Assembly: GCA_010015675.1 (NCBI GenBank)
Contig: ML976993.1
Span: forward strand, 230,829 to 294,828
Reading direction: 5' to 3'
From: Byssothecium circinans
Lineage: Eukaryota; Ascomycota; Dothideomycetes; Pleosporales; Massarinaceae
Length of the DNA: 64,000 nt
Shown: one piece after another, positions 12,363 through 25,043 of the stretch
Layout of the letters: each line of letters begins with the position of its first letter
How positions within the stretch are numbered: the first letter of the stretch is position 1
Notes under the pieces: model-generated
Told to the model about the DNA's origin: nothing
The model's input: the letters and a program-made list of their open reading frames with translations, nothing else
Database searches by the model: none
Program-made: the position numbers and the translations under genes

Positions 12363-13262
12363 GATTGTGCGGGTGGTGTGTATACGTAGACTACTGGAGG
12401 AATTGGCTTGTACTTTGCAATGTCGATATGAGTATACCCAATCATTATTATAACTTCGTTCTCATTCAGTCATTTGACTTTGTGCTTTCACCTTCTTTCT
12501 TGGGTCAAATATTTGTCTAGCCTCTGCGTCTTCACATCATTTGTTGTCGTCTTTTTCCCTTTTACCGCACCACATCCTCCTCAATCTTCACCACCAACGA
12601 GTTCAAACCGGCATAATTCATCGCAGCTATGTGCGTCTTTACCCTTCTGTATGTCTTGTTTCCTCATGCGTCCTACCAACTATGCCCAGCTCGTGCCTTG
12701 AGAGACACACAGCATAACAGCGCCTCGGCATGACATGGGATGGCGTTCTCTTCGTCGCAACGATCGAATCTTATTGACATGGACAAACGAATGCAAAGGT
12801 CTCGCTGCCCCATTAGCTTCTACCTTCACTTCGTCAGTCCCAGTAGTAACGGCGATGTCTGTATCAACAGTAGCTCACGTCCAGCATCTATTTAGTATCA
12901 CGCACACAGACCTAGCAAGAAAACAGACTCAATTAAGCAGTTATACATTGTCGTTGCTGCACTGACAGCAGCAGTCCATCTTCTTGGGGTATCTCATCTT
13001 ATCCTTTCACCCCCGCACAGTGACGATGTGAAATCGCTGACCGTCCTCTACACAGATACTGATACCTGCCTGCAGCAGTAACGCAACGGCTAACAAGTCA
13101 GGATATGGTACGCCACAAATATTACCGCCCATCGGGAGAAACGTACGCAGGCCATCTCCCAAAACGCCAGATACCCTCCTGAAATGCTAATAGAATCATA
13201 GCCTACCACCAGGGCTCTCCAGATGATTTGACATTTCTCATTCCGATCATCCGTGTCGGTCA
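12363..13262. other. Intergenic between convergent genes, nothing seen
   Basis: 900 bp between two 3' ends. T-rich stretches just after 12430 suit a 3' untranslated region. No gene, repeat or RNA signature was found. Confidence 0.55.
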
Positions 13263-15581
13263 TTACTCATCCCTCTCCTCATTCAGCAGTGCCTCTTTCT
13301 CCGCCACATTACCATCCTCTCGTTTCGCATCATCCCTGTACCTTTTCAACCCAGCATATGTCCCATACTTCACGATCTCCTTTACCTCGCCCGCTGTCCC
13401 GAAGCAGCAATGCTCCACCGTGCCTAACGGGCCCTCCCTTGGATTCTCCTCAAGCAGCACTCCGAACCTCAGTTTCGCTCTCGTTAGCTCCTTGGGGAAA
13501 GGATCGCCACCGAGGCAAGCACCAACGCTGAGTTGGTCGAGCGTGGGGTTCCGAGTGGTGACCATAATACGGGAGAAAAGTGTATCGGAGGCGACGCCAT
13601 TCTGGTGAATAGACCATGCGCCTACGATCAGGAAGCTGAATGTGAACACAACAGCGAAGGCATAACCGACCCAGAGGCCTTGACGGTGGTAGACGTATAC
13701 ATTGACGGACCGAGATTTCATGCAAGGCACGTCTTGGGTGTCGGCGACGACGAGGTAGGGTTCTGAAAGTAGGGTGATTAGTATGTCCTCGAAGACATTT
13801 TGGATCTCTTCCTTCAGATTCTCTACAGGATACGAGGTCTTTGCGTTCATGAGCCTGCTCTCCGAGATGTCGGATCTGGTGACGATGTATGTTGTCTTGA
13901 TAATCTGCCCCCGGAGGAAATTGCGGAGTAGTGCCCCCAATGCATGATACGTCGCGGTGCGCTTGTACTTTTCCACATCGTTTCTTGGGCTGATGAAATT
14001 CGACCTTGGTGATGCGATGTACTTGCTATTGTTCTTAGGGTCTATGGAGACGGTGGTGTCGATGACAGGATAGAGGAAGTCGCGCTGTTTGCGGGTATGG
14101 TATTGTTGAGTGTCACTGTAGCGCATCTGAAAGGTGTAGTTGGTGTGGTATGCAACGCATTTGAAGATCTTGGGTTGATGAACAGTCCCCCACTTTTTCT
14201 TGTATGGTGAATCATCGGGGTAATTCTCTTTGGTTTTGATCGAGTGACCAATCCAGAGCACTGGTTCCGACTGAAAGACTCCGAGCAAGTCTGGATACGG
14301 AGGCTTAGGTATCGGAACACCGTCGTCGCCTGTCTCGATTTGTGGGGACACGTAATCATTCAAATCGGTACTTGCATGGTAGATCGAGTCCCCCTGAGGC
14401 GCAAGTACACTGAGGTTGAAAGGAGCCGCGCCTGCATCAGGCTTGCTAATGCTTGCCACGTCGTCACATTTGTAGCCGGGCCCTTCGAAAGTCATGTCAT
14501 AAGTGCAGTTCCATCTTTCCCCACAGGAGTTCAAGGAAGCGTCTGGGTTCGTTGCTGGCTTGTTCAAGTACACGCTCGTAACCGCAAGACGTTTCCCGTT
14601 CTTTGAGGGCTGGTCATAGTAGTCAAAGAAGCCGGCTTGCTCCCCTTTAAGATTTGTTGTGTTCCAAAAAACCAGAGATGCCCCCACGTACTCGTCCTCT
14701 TTGCGGAAGTCGTGTTTGGCCTCGCGCGTGAAGTTCAGCATGGCAACCTTTGGGCAGGTTGTAGAGTTGTATGTTTCGCGGACCTCGGAGGTCAGGGAGG
14801 ATGGGGAGAGGACCGAGGCGAGCGGAATCAGCCTGGAATGTTGTTAGTAACTTCCCAGCTGAGCTGTGTGAGATGCTTACCAGCTACACAATGCCATGAA
14901 CGTCGCCAACTTCCCCATTTTGACCATCTCCCAGTTCAAGAAAGCGGTCGGATCCTCTGTTGCCGTGAACAGGCTGTCAATCGCCCTCATCGTCATCGCC
15001 TTTCTCCTGAAAGTTCTCCAGATCCTCTGCCGGTAGCATAGGATGACAGAGCCAACCAGCGTGCTCTTCACGAAGAAGGCGAGGGCTGTCCCATATCGAA
15101 CCATCCTGAGTTGGGCCTCTGCCGGCTTCCCGTCCAGGCGAGCATAGAACAGATGGTGGGCCATTGCGCCGAGAATGCCAGCGACAAACAAGGCAATGGC
15201 CATGGCGGGGGTGAACCAGTGTATGTGCCACTGTGCCATCTCTCCTGCTCTTCGGTCCACCAGCCGCTGCGCCGTCTCATCCTGTGTCTTGTACTGGCCC
15301 AGAGAGCTGACCGAGTATAGAGAGTTCGGACCTCCCGGTGATATCATCGGCGTGCCTTGTAACCCGCCCACAGGAGCATACTGGCTGTTTCTCCCAAACC
15401 CCCGCGAAGCACTGAAGCCGATTGGCGGGCTTGTGGGCGGTGATATGTCTGGCGACTCTGGGCGGCGGTCCTGCGAGCTCGATACGTCCAAGGACTGCCT
15501 CGAGACATTTGACATGGCAATAGGATCGGGCGTATCATATGGATCGTACGGGTCGGCGAAGGGGTTGGTCTGCGACGCCAT
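13263..15581 (-). CDS. Multi-pass membrane protein of unknown function (fungal 'formylmethionine deformylase-like' group)
   Basis: Exons 15581-14881 and 14832-13263 (48-bp intron GTAAGC..CAG splitting a Trp codon) give 756 residues. Order: a cytosolic Ser/Pro-rich N-terminus with Asn-Pro-Phe and Asp-Pro-Tyr motifs (about 1-110), a membrane segment near 117-140 (FTPAMAIALFVAGILGA), a second (TALAFFVKSTLVGSVIL), a third across the exon junction (LATFMALCSWLIPLASVL), a large lumenal or extracellular domain of about 400 residues with many N-glycosylation sequons (NST, NFT, NTT, NCT) and cysteines, a last membrane segment (FAVVFTFSFLIVGAWSI), and a cytosolic tail of about 90 residues. The layout resembles proteins commonly labelled 'formylmethionine deformylase-like' in fungal genomes, but no deformylase metal motif is visible, so that name should not be taken as function. 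Role unknown. Confidence 0.85.
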
Positions 15582-16264
15582 AGCGAGGGAAGGATTCGAG
15601 GACGGCTACCGACAGTTGGCGCATTCGAGGGGGAGAGCTGAGGTAGTGAAGTTGGGCGCGCATGGGATTCAGTCTTCAGCCAAGTTCGTTTGCCTGGGAT
15701 ATTAGAGGGATGTCACACAGCGCGTCCTGCGGTACCCAATTGTCAATTTGAGGGTACAAACCACGTTCCCAGGGCGGCACAGAGGGATTTCCGTACGAGT
15801 CTACCGAGACAGCGACATGACTTTCCCTCTCCGCACGTCCATTAAGGTAAGATTCGAGACCTCGATCGTTCAGCCGCAGACGCGCTAGTGCCTCTAAGCG
15901 TTAGGTCCCAGCGGGATGATGCTGTTCCGTTTCGCTCATCCATTTGCCCATGGTAATGTGTGGTTGCGATTCAGAATACACAAACATGAATTGCGGCTGC
16001 GAGTGTAGAGATGGATGAGACTCGACTCAAACCAGGTTAGGATCGTCACCTCGGTCTTATTACACCCCGCGAGATGCGTGAAAGTTGAAACATGAACCAT
16101 GACCCACCCTGTGGTAAATGGTAAACCGAACGTGACAGCGAGTCTGGACGGTAACACAGAAGATAAAAAGCGCTTACGTGTGAAGAAGAAGATAGAGTAC
16201 ATGATGGGGCAGAGTCATAGTCGTCTATTAAAGGTTACTGTGCTGCAAACGGTCTGCAACCCGG

Positions 16265-16456
16265 CACGCGATTGAAACAATTCGCCGCACACCACAAAAC
16301 TTCAGCTCATATTTACCTACACCCAACGAAGCCCTTTTAGCCTCTTCTTACTCCTACGTAAAAGAGCAGGCCTAGCTTTACTATTCTATGTTTTGTTAAA
16401 GTGGAGAGTAATTAACGTGTTAGTTATTGTGGGTGGTCTTTTCTTTCAACCGCGTG
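16265..16456 (-). mobile_element. MITE, family 1, copy A (192 bp)
   Basis: The element starts CACGCGATTGAAACAA and ends with the inverted counterpart TTCTTTCAACCGCGTG (14 of 16 positions pair). It is flanked by a perfect 5-bp direct repeat CCCGG (16260-16264 and 16457-16461), which I read as a target-site duplication. Its whole length aligns in inverted orientation to 42948-43172, with mostly C/T and G/A differences. It has no coding capacity. Compared with copy B it lacks about 30 bp next to its right terminus, so its right inverted repeat is shortened. It lies about 620 bp upstream of the reductase ATG. The transposon superfamily is not established. Confidence 0.85.
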
Positions 16457-16739
16457 CCCGGATATGCTTCCCGGGCGGGGGGTCTCCCTCAAATGCAAAA
16501 GTTTATTATCTCTCCTCACTTTCACCAAAAAAGTAATCATGCGACACATGAGCATTCCCATCACAGAGCGGCATCTTTTGAAATTTTGAAGCTTCCAAAC
16601 TTCATTCTCCGAGCTTCCCCGAGCAAAATCCGGCGCCCATGACATGACATGCACAACATCTCATTGCACATCCTCTACACCACAAATAAACCTGTATATT
16701 TCACCGAAGTCTGATCGAACGCGCAAAGATGGCAGTCTA

Positions 16740-16866
16740 CACCACCTCAAGGATAAGCACTTGATGCAAGGGATCCTGGGATCGAACATGCCTTGATCCA
16801 ATAGCTACGTGGTATCTTGTTCGAAAACATCAAGTTCTAGGATCCTTACTTACCCTTGAAGTGGTG
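16740..16866. mobile_element. Hairpin MITE, TA-flanked (Tc1/mariner-like), 127 bp
   Basis: The ends CACCACCTCAAGGATAAG and CTTACCCTTGAAGTGGTG are inverted repeats (16 of 18 positions pair), bounded on both sides by TA (16738-16739 and 16867-16868), the target duplication of Tc1/mariner elements. Partial complementarity continues inward (GGATCC and TTGATG blocks in both arms), so the element could fold into a long hairpin. No ORF is present. No second copy was seen in the window. It ends about 210 bp before the ATG of the downstream reductase gene. Confidence 0.78.
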
Positions 16867-17079
16867 TAAAAAATCCCTGCCAGCTTAGAAATGCGTAGAA
16901 GATGTCGACCTCGATATTGCGTCACCACATCCCCACATCTGTCTACATAAAGGCCTTTGGTAGACCTCGGGAAGTACCACACATTTGAGTAATTGCTACT
17001 CTGACCGTTTATTACACGATTCATTTTAGACTTCACGCATTTACACATCCGGACCTAAAAACTTTTTATAGTCGTCATA

Positions 17080-18311
17080 ATGGCACCCTCAACGATCAAG
17101 CAGTGGACGGTGGAAGGCCAGAATGGCTTCGAGTCGCTGAAGCTCAACGAGAAGGCACCCCTTCCTCATGTAGGTGAGAAGGATGTCTTGGTCAAATGTG
17201 AGTATACATTCCATCAAAGGAAAATATGACGCTGAATTTCGACAGTCCACGCTGCCTCTCTCAATTATCGCGACCTTGTCATTCCAAAGGTACGTACCCT
17301 GTACAGTTCACATTAGGTATCCCCACCACTAACATTAGAACTTTCTAACATAATCAAACAGGGAAAGTACCCATTCGGAGTCAAAGAGAACGTGATCCCC
17401 GGTTCTGACGGAGCTGGAACCGTTGAAGAAGTCGGCTCTCGGGTAACCAGATTCAAGAAAGGCGACAAAGTAGTCACATTGTTCAACCAAGCCCACCTCG
17501 CCGGTTCTATCGACCGCACAGCCATAAACACTGGTCTAGGAGGCAGTGTAGATGGCACTCTCCGTGAATACGCTGCCTTCGACGAGCAAGGCCTCGTCCA
17601 TGCTCCCTCCAATCTCAACTTCGCCGAATCCTCCACATTATCCTGCGCCGCTCTCACAGCATGGAACGCCCTCTACGGTCTCGAGACACGCGCTATCAAG
17701 CCAGGTCAAACAGTGCTAACGCAAGGAACTGGCGGTGTCTCCATCTTTGCGGTACAGTTTGCAAAGGCAGCGGGTGCGCGTGTAATTGCTACGACGAGTT
17801 CGGCTGAGAAGGCAGAGACACTGAAGAAGTACGGCGCTGACCACGTTATCAACTACAAGGAGAACCCTAACTGGGGTGAGGAGGCGAAGAAGTTGACAAC
17901 CAATGGCGACGGGGTTGAGCACGTTGTCGAAGTCGGAGGGCCGACGACTTTGGCGCAGTCCCTCAAGGCGATTAAAATGGACGGTGTGATCAGTAAGTCC
18001 ATTCCAAATCCCAACTACAAGGTCTCCAGATCAAACACCTAACCTCTTCTCTAGGCATCATTGGATTCATTGGCGGCTTCACCAAGGATCAACCCACCTT
18101 CCTCGATTGCCTAAACAACCTCTGCACCGTCCGCGGCCTCCTCGTCGGTTCGCGTGCCCAATTCGAGGAAATGAACCGTGCTATCGAGGCAAATGACATC
18201 CACCCCGTCGTCGACAAGAAGTCGTTTTCGCTCACTGAGCTTAAGGATGCGTATCAGTATATGTGGGATCAAAAGCACTTTGGCAAGCTTGTGATCAAGA
18301 TTGGCGAGTAG
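17080..18311 (+). CDS. Zinc-independent MDR-family NAD(P)H oxidoreductase (quinone-oxidoreductase / alcohol-dehydrogenase-like)
   Basis: Four exons (17080-17197, 17246-17289, 17362-17992, 18055-18311) encode 349 residues, the normal length for a medium-chain dehydrogenase/reductase. The N-terminal GroES-like domain shows HAASLNYRDLVIPKGKYPFG and PGSDGAGTVEEVGS; the Rossmann domain has the nucleotide-binding loop GTGGVSIFAVQFAKAAGA and a possible phosphate-binding TTSSAEK. The catalytic zinc ligands of true alcohol dehydrogenases are not evident, so reduction of quinones, enones or similar small electrophiles is the likely activity. Exon 2 is only 44 bp. Two MITEs sit in its upstream region and could affect its expression. 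Physiological substrate unknown. Confidence 0.9.
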
Positions 18312-19106
18312 AGAGTGGGGCTGGTGCCAGAATGAATGCCTCAGGCGCGGATATTTAGGAGACGATCTTAAGCATGTAGCGGCTCGTAGGATCTGTAGGT
18401 AATGATGAAATGATCATGCGCAACGTATTCCTTCATCTCACACCCAGTGAAACCCCTGAGCTCTCCCCACCCGTGCTTGCCATGGGTTTCCAGGCCGTAT
18501 ACCCCTCGTCGACCTACATACATACCCACAATTTAGGATCTAGAACCTTACACAGCGTTTCTAGACTTTTAAACTGCGCTGTACAGTGCATTATATTTGG
18601 TCACCGAGACAGTTGGTAGCATTGACAAGAGAATGGATAAGTGATCTGAACACATCACAATCAAAGGCACAAAAGTTTTAGTATAGTTATTTGCTCTCTT
18701 ATCGGAGTCTTCCTATTGTACAATCATTCGTAAAGCAATCATAATAGTGTTACAAGAAAAGAAAACAAGAGTCCGCCCATGGGGTATCTGGTCGTAATCA
18801 TCCCGTCATGATCATCGTGATCGTATGAGGGACGCCGTCGCTATGCTTTTGCTTCGTTATGCAAAACAAAGGAGACGTGTAAACAAAACAAGAAAACAAA
18901 AAACCCTTGTGACCTGCTATCCCGAGAAACGCCGCTAATCGCCAGCCCATGCCATGCTATGTTATGCGACACCATGCTATGCAATCCGGAAAAAGAGTCC
19001 GTCCAGTATCAAAAAACGCCAGAGTAGAAAACTCAGCCAATTCCGGTGTCGTTACATCGAAGAGCCGCAAGAACGCCGGTATCATCCCCTATGAGAAGTC
19101 GTCGGG
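18312..19106. other. Intergenic between convergent genes
   Basis: Both neighbours end here. It is AT-rich around 18640-18780 and contains short ATGCTATG-type repeats near 18945-18985. No gene is supported. Confidence 0.55.
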
Positions 19107-21788
19107 CTAGTCCATCTCACCAGTAGTCTTGCCGGTCAGAAGTGTGATGGCGACACGGCGACGGGCATCTTCCATGCCTTTGATGGAAATGACGCGATTG
19201 TGCTCCTCTCCGCGCAGCATCACGAGAGCGTTCAGGACCGTGAAGATGCCGCAATCGCTTGCATTATCTTGAATCATGCTCCTCTGTTTGGTGAGAGCTG
19301 TCCACTCACTCTTCACGTAACGATTTTCGAGTGCATGCTTCAAAAATGCATGGGCGTGTTTGATATACTCTTCGCCGGTTCCACCCAAAGAATCGTGGTA
19401 TTCGATGGTTCGCTCTTGGGGTTTGATGCTGATTAACCTCCAGTGGTAAGCGGTGCAGAAAGGAAGGAGAATGAGTTTCGTATCGAATATGCGGCCATTT
19501 GTCATGTTGACAGCCTTTGCCCACCGATTCATTGATGCGGGGGTCTTTGTAATCGTGTTGTACCAGTTGGAGGAAAAGGCGTGCACTGGAGGTGCCGGTC
19601 CTTTGATGTCCCGCTTGAAGACATATCCTTGGTTTGCGTGCTCATGTTTTACGAGTACGGAGAGGTATTCATTGACGATATCATCGTTGAGCCAAGCACG
19701 GGGATCGCCGCTGAATATGGCAGGAAGCAGTGTAGCGAAATCGCGGGCTTTCAGCGGAGTCTGTAGTTTGTTGGCAAGTACATGCTCCCTGGACAAGCCC
19801 TTGTTGCAGACTTTGGATGCATTGCTGAGGATCTGACTTTCGGTGTCCGTGAGCGGTGCGATGAGCGGTGGGATGGTCGCAGCAGGTTCTTCTAAGACCG
19901 CCTTGACTTGAAGATTTTCGGCGAGCTCGGAACAGAGCTCGACTGATACCATGGACTCATCGAGGGAGTCATCGCTGGAGTCTGAATTTTCAAAGGTACT
20001 AGCGGGGATTCCGGCGAAACCTCCGACGGTAAAGTCGTTTTTATCGTCAGTGAGACCTGAGGGGCCATCGACAGACGCCTCTTCAATCAAAGACGCTTCA
20101 ACCTCATCCTTAGCCGGACTCTTCATAGCCGCAATGAAGGACTCGTGTGCTTCGTCAATGGCCCTGTCGCGGAAGAAGCGCCTCTCATGGTTCTCATCTG
20201 CCCAGCTGATTGACTTTTTGGGTGGCGGCGGTGGTGCATCTGAGAGAGTAGATAGGTCGTTGACGTACTCGAACGCATCATTGTTACCGGCGGTGGCTTT
20301 GGACGAGGTCGCATTGATTTCGGATTGGGAGGTTTTCGCAACCCGCGCATCGTGGGCGGCCTTGTACTGAGCGTTCGCATGACGTGCAGCCTTAGCAACA
20401 GCGGCACGCTTGAGCTGTTCTGCGATTGGGTTCTCATATGTGTTCTTCTTCTTCAGGGTGTGGAAGGGCCGCATCGAGGTGTGCCTGCCTCCCTCTTTAG
20501 GTGAGAGGTAGTTTGGGTCCAGACGCTTGTTGAACGGCTTCAATGGGATGGCTGATGCGTGCTGGATTACCTTTCGCGAGGGATCAGTAGGAGAATGCGC
20601 TGCGTATGGCTTGTCAATGGTCTTTTCCGCGACAGTAGACGTCTCATCCTCATCGACTGGTGTGAAGATGTTCTGCGGGTTGTAGATCGCCTCGGGTGGG
20701 TCCGATGCAGATGGGAGTGCAACATCGTCGCTCATCCAAATGCATGGGCTTATAATATACTCGACCGTGGGTAGCTTAGGTGTCTCGAAAGGCTGTACTG
20801 GTGTGCGGGCCGCGCGGGTAGACTTGAGCTGGGTCGGGCGAAAAGTGGTGGCGGCATTGTTAAAGCGGGCTAGGCGCGCGAGGGGCGACACCGGAGGCAG
20901 AAAAGCACGCGGGCGAAGACTAGAAAGAAACCGGGCCGACGGCGATGGCGAGGCCGAGGCTGATGCGGTCTGTTTGACTTGAGGGAAGGGAGGAGTAGAG
21001 CAAATCGCATCGCTGAAGCTCCAGTCCTCATCAAGGGCAGCAGCGTGTGGTGAAGTGCCATTGTCGGTAGCGACACTTTTGGAGCCGGCAACGGCAGGGG
21101 CGGGAGACGCAATAGCGGCAGCAACGACGCCCTTGGCTGCGACTGTCTCGCTCGCTGCAGCGACCCTCTGCGCGGCGGCCTCTTGGGCAGCGACGTCGTT
21201 GGAGGGAAGGTGAGCCACGAAGCTGTTATCCTCGAAGATGTTGCCAGTGGTGTTCTGGTCTTTGTGCTCAATGGCTGTAGTGTAGACATCGGCAGTGAGG
21301 TCATCGTCAATATCCATGGCTGTCTCGTCGACAAGCTCTTCGTCAGACTCCATCTGTTCCGTGTCATCGTCGCTGTCTGGGCTCTGGATCCAGCTGCCGG
21401 GCATGTGACGCGAGGTGTTCGGGGTGACGGGGGCAGATCCGGCATCCAGCGCAATACGCTTCCTAGAGCCATTGGCTGCTGCGACCGAAACAGGCTGGAT
21501 GCGCTGTATCGAAAAGTACTTGAGGAATCTGGCGGGGAGAATGGCCATGGCCGAGGCCAGGCAACGGCGGACGAAGCCTCCTACTGTGACAGATGCGACG
21601 GTTCCATTCCGTATAGCGGGATAGCCCTCGGGGAAGGTGCCAGGCATGGTGGACTGCAGACGCGTTAGCTGTTGCGACCGCGGCCGACGGCGACCCCACG
21701 ACAGTGAAGTCGAGGTGCTGCAGGGAGCTCTTACCTCGTCAGAGATGTCATGGGAAGCTGCAGGACGCTTCTGGGGAGTGGAAGGCAT
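19107..21788 (-). CDS. ULP1: ULP1-type SUMO-specific cysteine protease
   Basis: Exons 21788-21735 and 21653-19107 give 866 residues. About 600 residues of disordered, acidic and Ala/Ser-rich sequence precede the C48 peptidase domain: WLNDDIVNEYL, then catalytic H755 (AYHWRL), D772 (YHDSLGG), oxyanion Q813 and nucleophile C819 (SDCGIF). It removes SUMO from conjugates and trims the SUMO precursor, probably at the nuclear envelope by analogy with yeast Ulp1. The 81-bp intron (GTAAGA..CTGCAG with GCTAACG branch site) has no stop and is a multiple of three, so an unspliced form with 27 extra residues would also be readable. The open frame continues upstream of 21788, but the ATG there (MPSTPQKRP) is the natural start. 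A Ulp2-type role is less likely. Confidence 0.9.
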   Translation of the reverse strand: MPSTPQKRPAASHDISDEVRAPCSTSTSLSWGRRRPRSQQLTRLQSTMPGTFPEGYPAIRNGTVASVTVGGFVRRCLASAMAILPARFLKYFSIQRIQPVSVAAANGSRKRIALDAGSAPVTPNTSRHMPGSWIQSPDSDDDTEQMESDEELVDETAMDIDDDLTADVYTTAIEHKDQNTTGNIFEDNSFVAHLPSNDVAAQEAAAQRVAAASETVAAKGVVAAAIASPAPAVAGSKSVATDNGTSPHAAALDEDWSFSDAICSTPPFPQVKQTASASASPSPSARFLSSLRPRAFLPPVSPLARLARFNNAATTFRPTQLKSTRAARTPVQPFETPKLPTVEYIISPCIWMSDDVALPSASDPPEAIYNPQNIFTPVDEDETSTVAEKTIDKPYAAHSPTDPSRKVIQHASAIPLKPFNKRLDPNYLSPKEGGRHTSMRPFHTLKKKNTYENPIAEQLKRAAVAKAARHANAQYKAAHDARVAKTSQSEINATSSKATAGNNDAFEYVNDLSTLSDAPPPPPKKSISWADENHERRFFRDRAIDEAHESFIAAMKSPAKDEVEASLIEEASVDGPSGLTDDKNDFTVGGFAGIPASTFENSDSSDDSLDESMVSVELCSELAENLQVKAVLEEPAATIPPLIAPLTDTESQILSNASKVCNKGLSREHVLANKLQTPLKARDFATLLPAIFSGDPRAWLNDDIVNEYLSVLVKHEHANQGYVFKRDIKGPAPPVHAFSSNWYNTITKTPASMNRWAKAVNMTNGRIFDTKLILLPFCTAYHWRLISIKPQERTIEYHDSLGGTGEEYIKHAHAFLKHALENRYVKSEWTALTKQRSMIQDNASDCGIFTVLNALVMLRGEEHNRVISIKGMEDARRRVAITLLTGKTTGEMD

Positions 21789-23797
21789 GTTTGCGTTGTT
21801 AGCAGTTGGAAAGAGCTGCTTTGTTGTCTCGCAATGTGCCTTCAGAGTGTGTTGTAGGTGAGGACGAAGGAAATCGCGCGGGGCGCGGTTTATCTGCGCG
21901 CCGGGCACGGATCAGCGCTTGGCGCGCTAGATGGATTTGCCGAGATCCGACGGTGCGGCCCGCTGCATGGTCAGAGCTTCGCCCTGCGAACTCCTCCATC
22001 GTCAAATTATACAACAATGACTACCACCAAGCTCTCGCGTAGCAGGAAGAGTGAGAGGGAACGCAGCTACTCAACATCACTCTCGAGACATTAAGATATT
22101 GTCTTTTAAGTGAAGTATTGGGCCCTGTATCCCCCTGGGATAGGCTTTACGGTATTACTTACATCCCATTTTTCTGGTACGCGAGAGCCAAGTGCCGGGT
22201 CGCGACGTTTGTCCGGCACATTATTGGATGCATGTGTGGAGTCCAAGATCCGTCACGTGAATTCAATGAACGCATGGACCGTGCACCGCCTGAGATCAAC
22301 ATTGTATGCTCCACCGGGTGGCGCACATGCATGCAGCACTTGAGATGAGGTTCAATCACGTGTGCGCTAGATTCCTCTACATATGTACCATCATCGCAAA
22401 GTGAGGATATGTTTGGGCTGCTGGAAAGGTAGGGAGCTAACCAAGTATTACCTAGGTATATCTTGAGTTATTCCTGCTCCGTGTTGATATATTAGTAGCT
22501 TACAGAAAACTCCGCAGACAGGTGCCAACTGATGCATGCTGTTGTTTTCACGCGTATCCTGTATGTGGCTACCGTAGAGACTCGTGAGAGTCCTGCATAC
22601 TGCAGCGGCTGTTCAAGCACGCAACAATCCTGCATTAGCGTCCCCGTCAAAATTCTGGCAGAGCTATCCATACTATTTATATCAAGAATTTATCCTCTAA
22701 ATTTCCTTTTTGCGCTGACTCTCTTTGCTCCACAGGAGGTAGCTCGGGTCACATAAGAATGAGTAGACTCGACACCAGGCATCCAAACCTTTGAGATTGA
22801 GCCTTTCACGAGCCACAACACTATCAACATCTATACTATGGAAAGCATTTCCAGACTTTTGTCAGATGTCTATACACTCCAAGTTCACTCGACATATGTA
22901 TGGTCTTCGTACACGTTACATAATTGTCCATTATTATTGCCAAAGAGCCCTATTACCGCAGAAAAGCCCGCATCTAGCCTACACTTGGGAATCTCATCCC
23001 AGGGAACTCCAGCCATCCATCCATGGATTAGGGCTCTGGTGGCGCGTCATCAGGGCATGTCGTTCTAGAGATACGAAGCACATTGAACATCGTGAACATC
23101 TCTAGTACTGCGGCTCGACTCTAGAGCCCAAAGCCGGAGGTTGACAAAGGAGACTGGACGTCATCGAAGTTTCACGTTATATTCCATGATTCGGACAACA
23201 GCAGTAAATGCAACAGTTTTGTTTCGAGAAAGTTCACTGTCCCAAGGAGACGAGTAGACGAGGGAGGGGTGGTTGTCGTTTATATACCTTAGTAAGCGAC
23301 GAAGACGAAAAACCTTCGAGGACTTGTCGTGGGCTGACATAAATTGATCTACCGAGTCGAGTCTCGTGCACTTTATTTCTTAGGACTCCAAATGGAAAGC
23401 AATGATGTGAGAAAGAAAACGGGGACGGATGGAACAGTCTACTTGTAATGTACACGTGTAGAGTTTGCTGGCAGCTGGAGCGTTCAAATCGTCATACCTC
23501 GCGTCGGGGCGGGGAAAGTTTTTCCCGATATCTCCATCGCGCTACCCTTGGAAGTGCGCATCCGTCCTCTCAAGCTGCCCAAACACGATACCACCTTTGT
23601 ACATCTCACTGACCGCTGCCGACACCCATCCAACATTCCCTTTCGCTACACAGCCGCCTGTAGACCTCGCGCAACAGACTTCCTACTTTGCACGTCATTA
23701 GCCCTGTTTGAAGGGGCAGAACCCCTCGCACGACAGCTTCCACCACCACAACACCGACACCTGCCCTCAAAACAACCACAACTACAGCAGTAACAAT
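21789..23797. other. Long divergent intergenic region (about 2 kb)
   Basis: Between the ULP1-like and PP2A genes. It is richer in A+T than the genes around it, with many short ORFs lacking motifs. Leader-like C/A-rich sequence lies at 23600-23797. I saw no terminal repeats or RNA genes. Confidence 0.5.

Positions 23798-25043
<1,246 letters not shown>

Larger units (their letters stand above)
15582..17079. other. Divergent intergenic region with two MITEs
   Basis: About 1.5 kb between the membrane-protein gene and the MDR reductase. It contains two unrelated non-autonomous elements, at 16265-16456 and 16740-16866. The rest shows no gene. Confidence 0.6.

Noticed and set aside
16780..16796. 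GGGATCGAAC-like string resembling a tRNA T-arm in reverse
   Set aside because: It lies inside the TA-flanked hairpin element, with no anticodon arm or matching A box at the right distance.
21789..21908. Upstream in-frame extension of the ULP1-like gene (about 40 residues)
   Set aside because: The ATG at 21788 begins a typical sequence and the extension looks like leader.
22340..22360. GGTTCAATC resembling a Pol III B box
   Set aside because: No A box upstream and no cloverleaf can be drawn.
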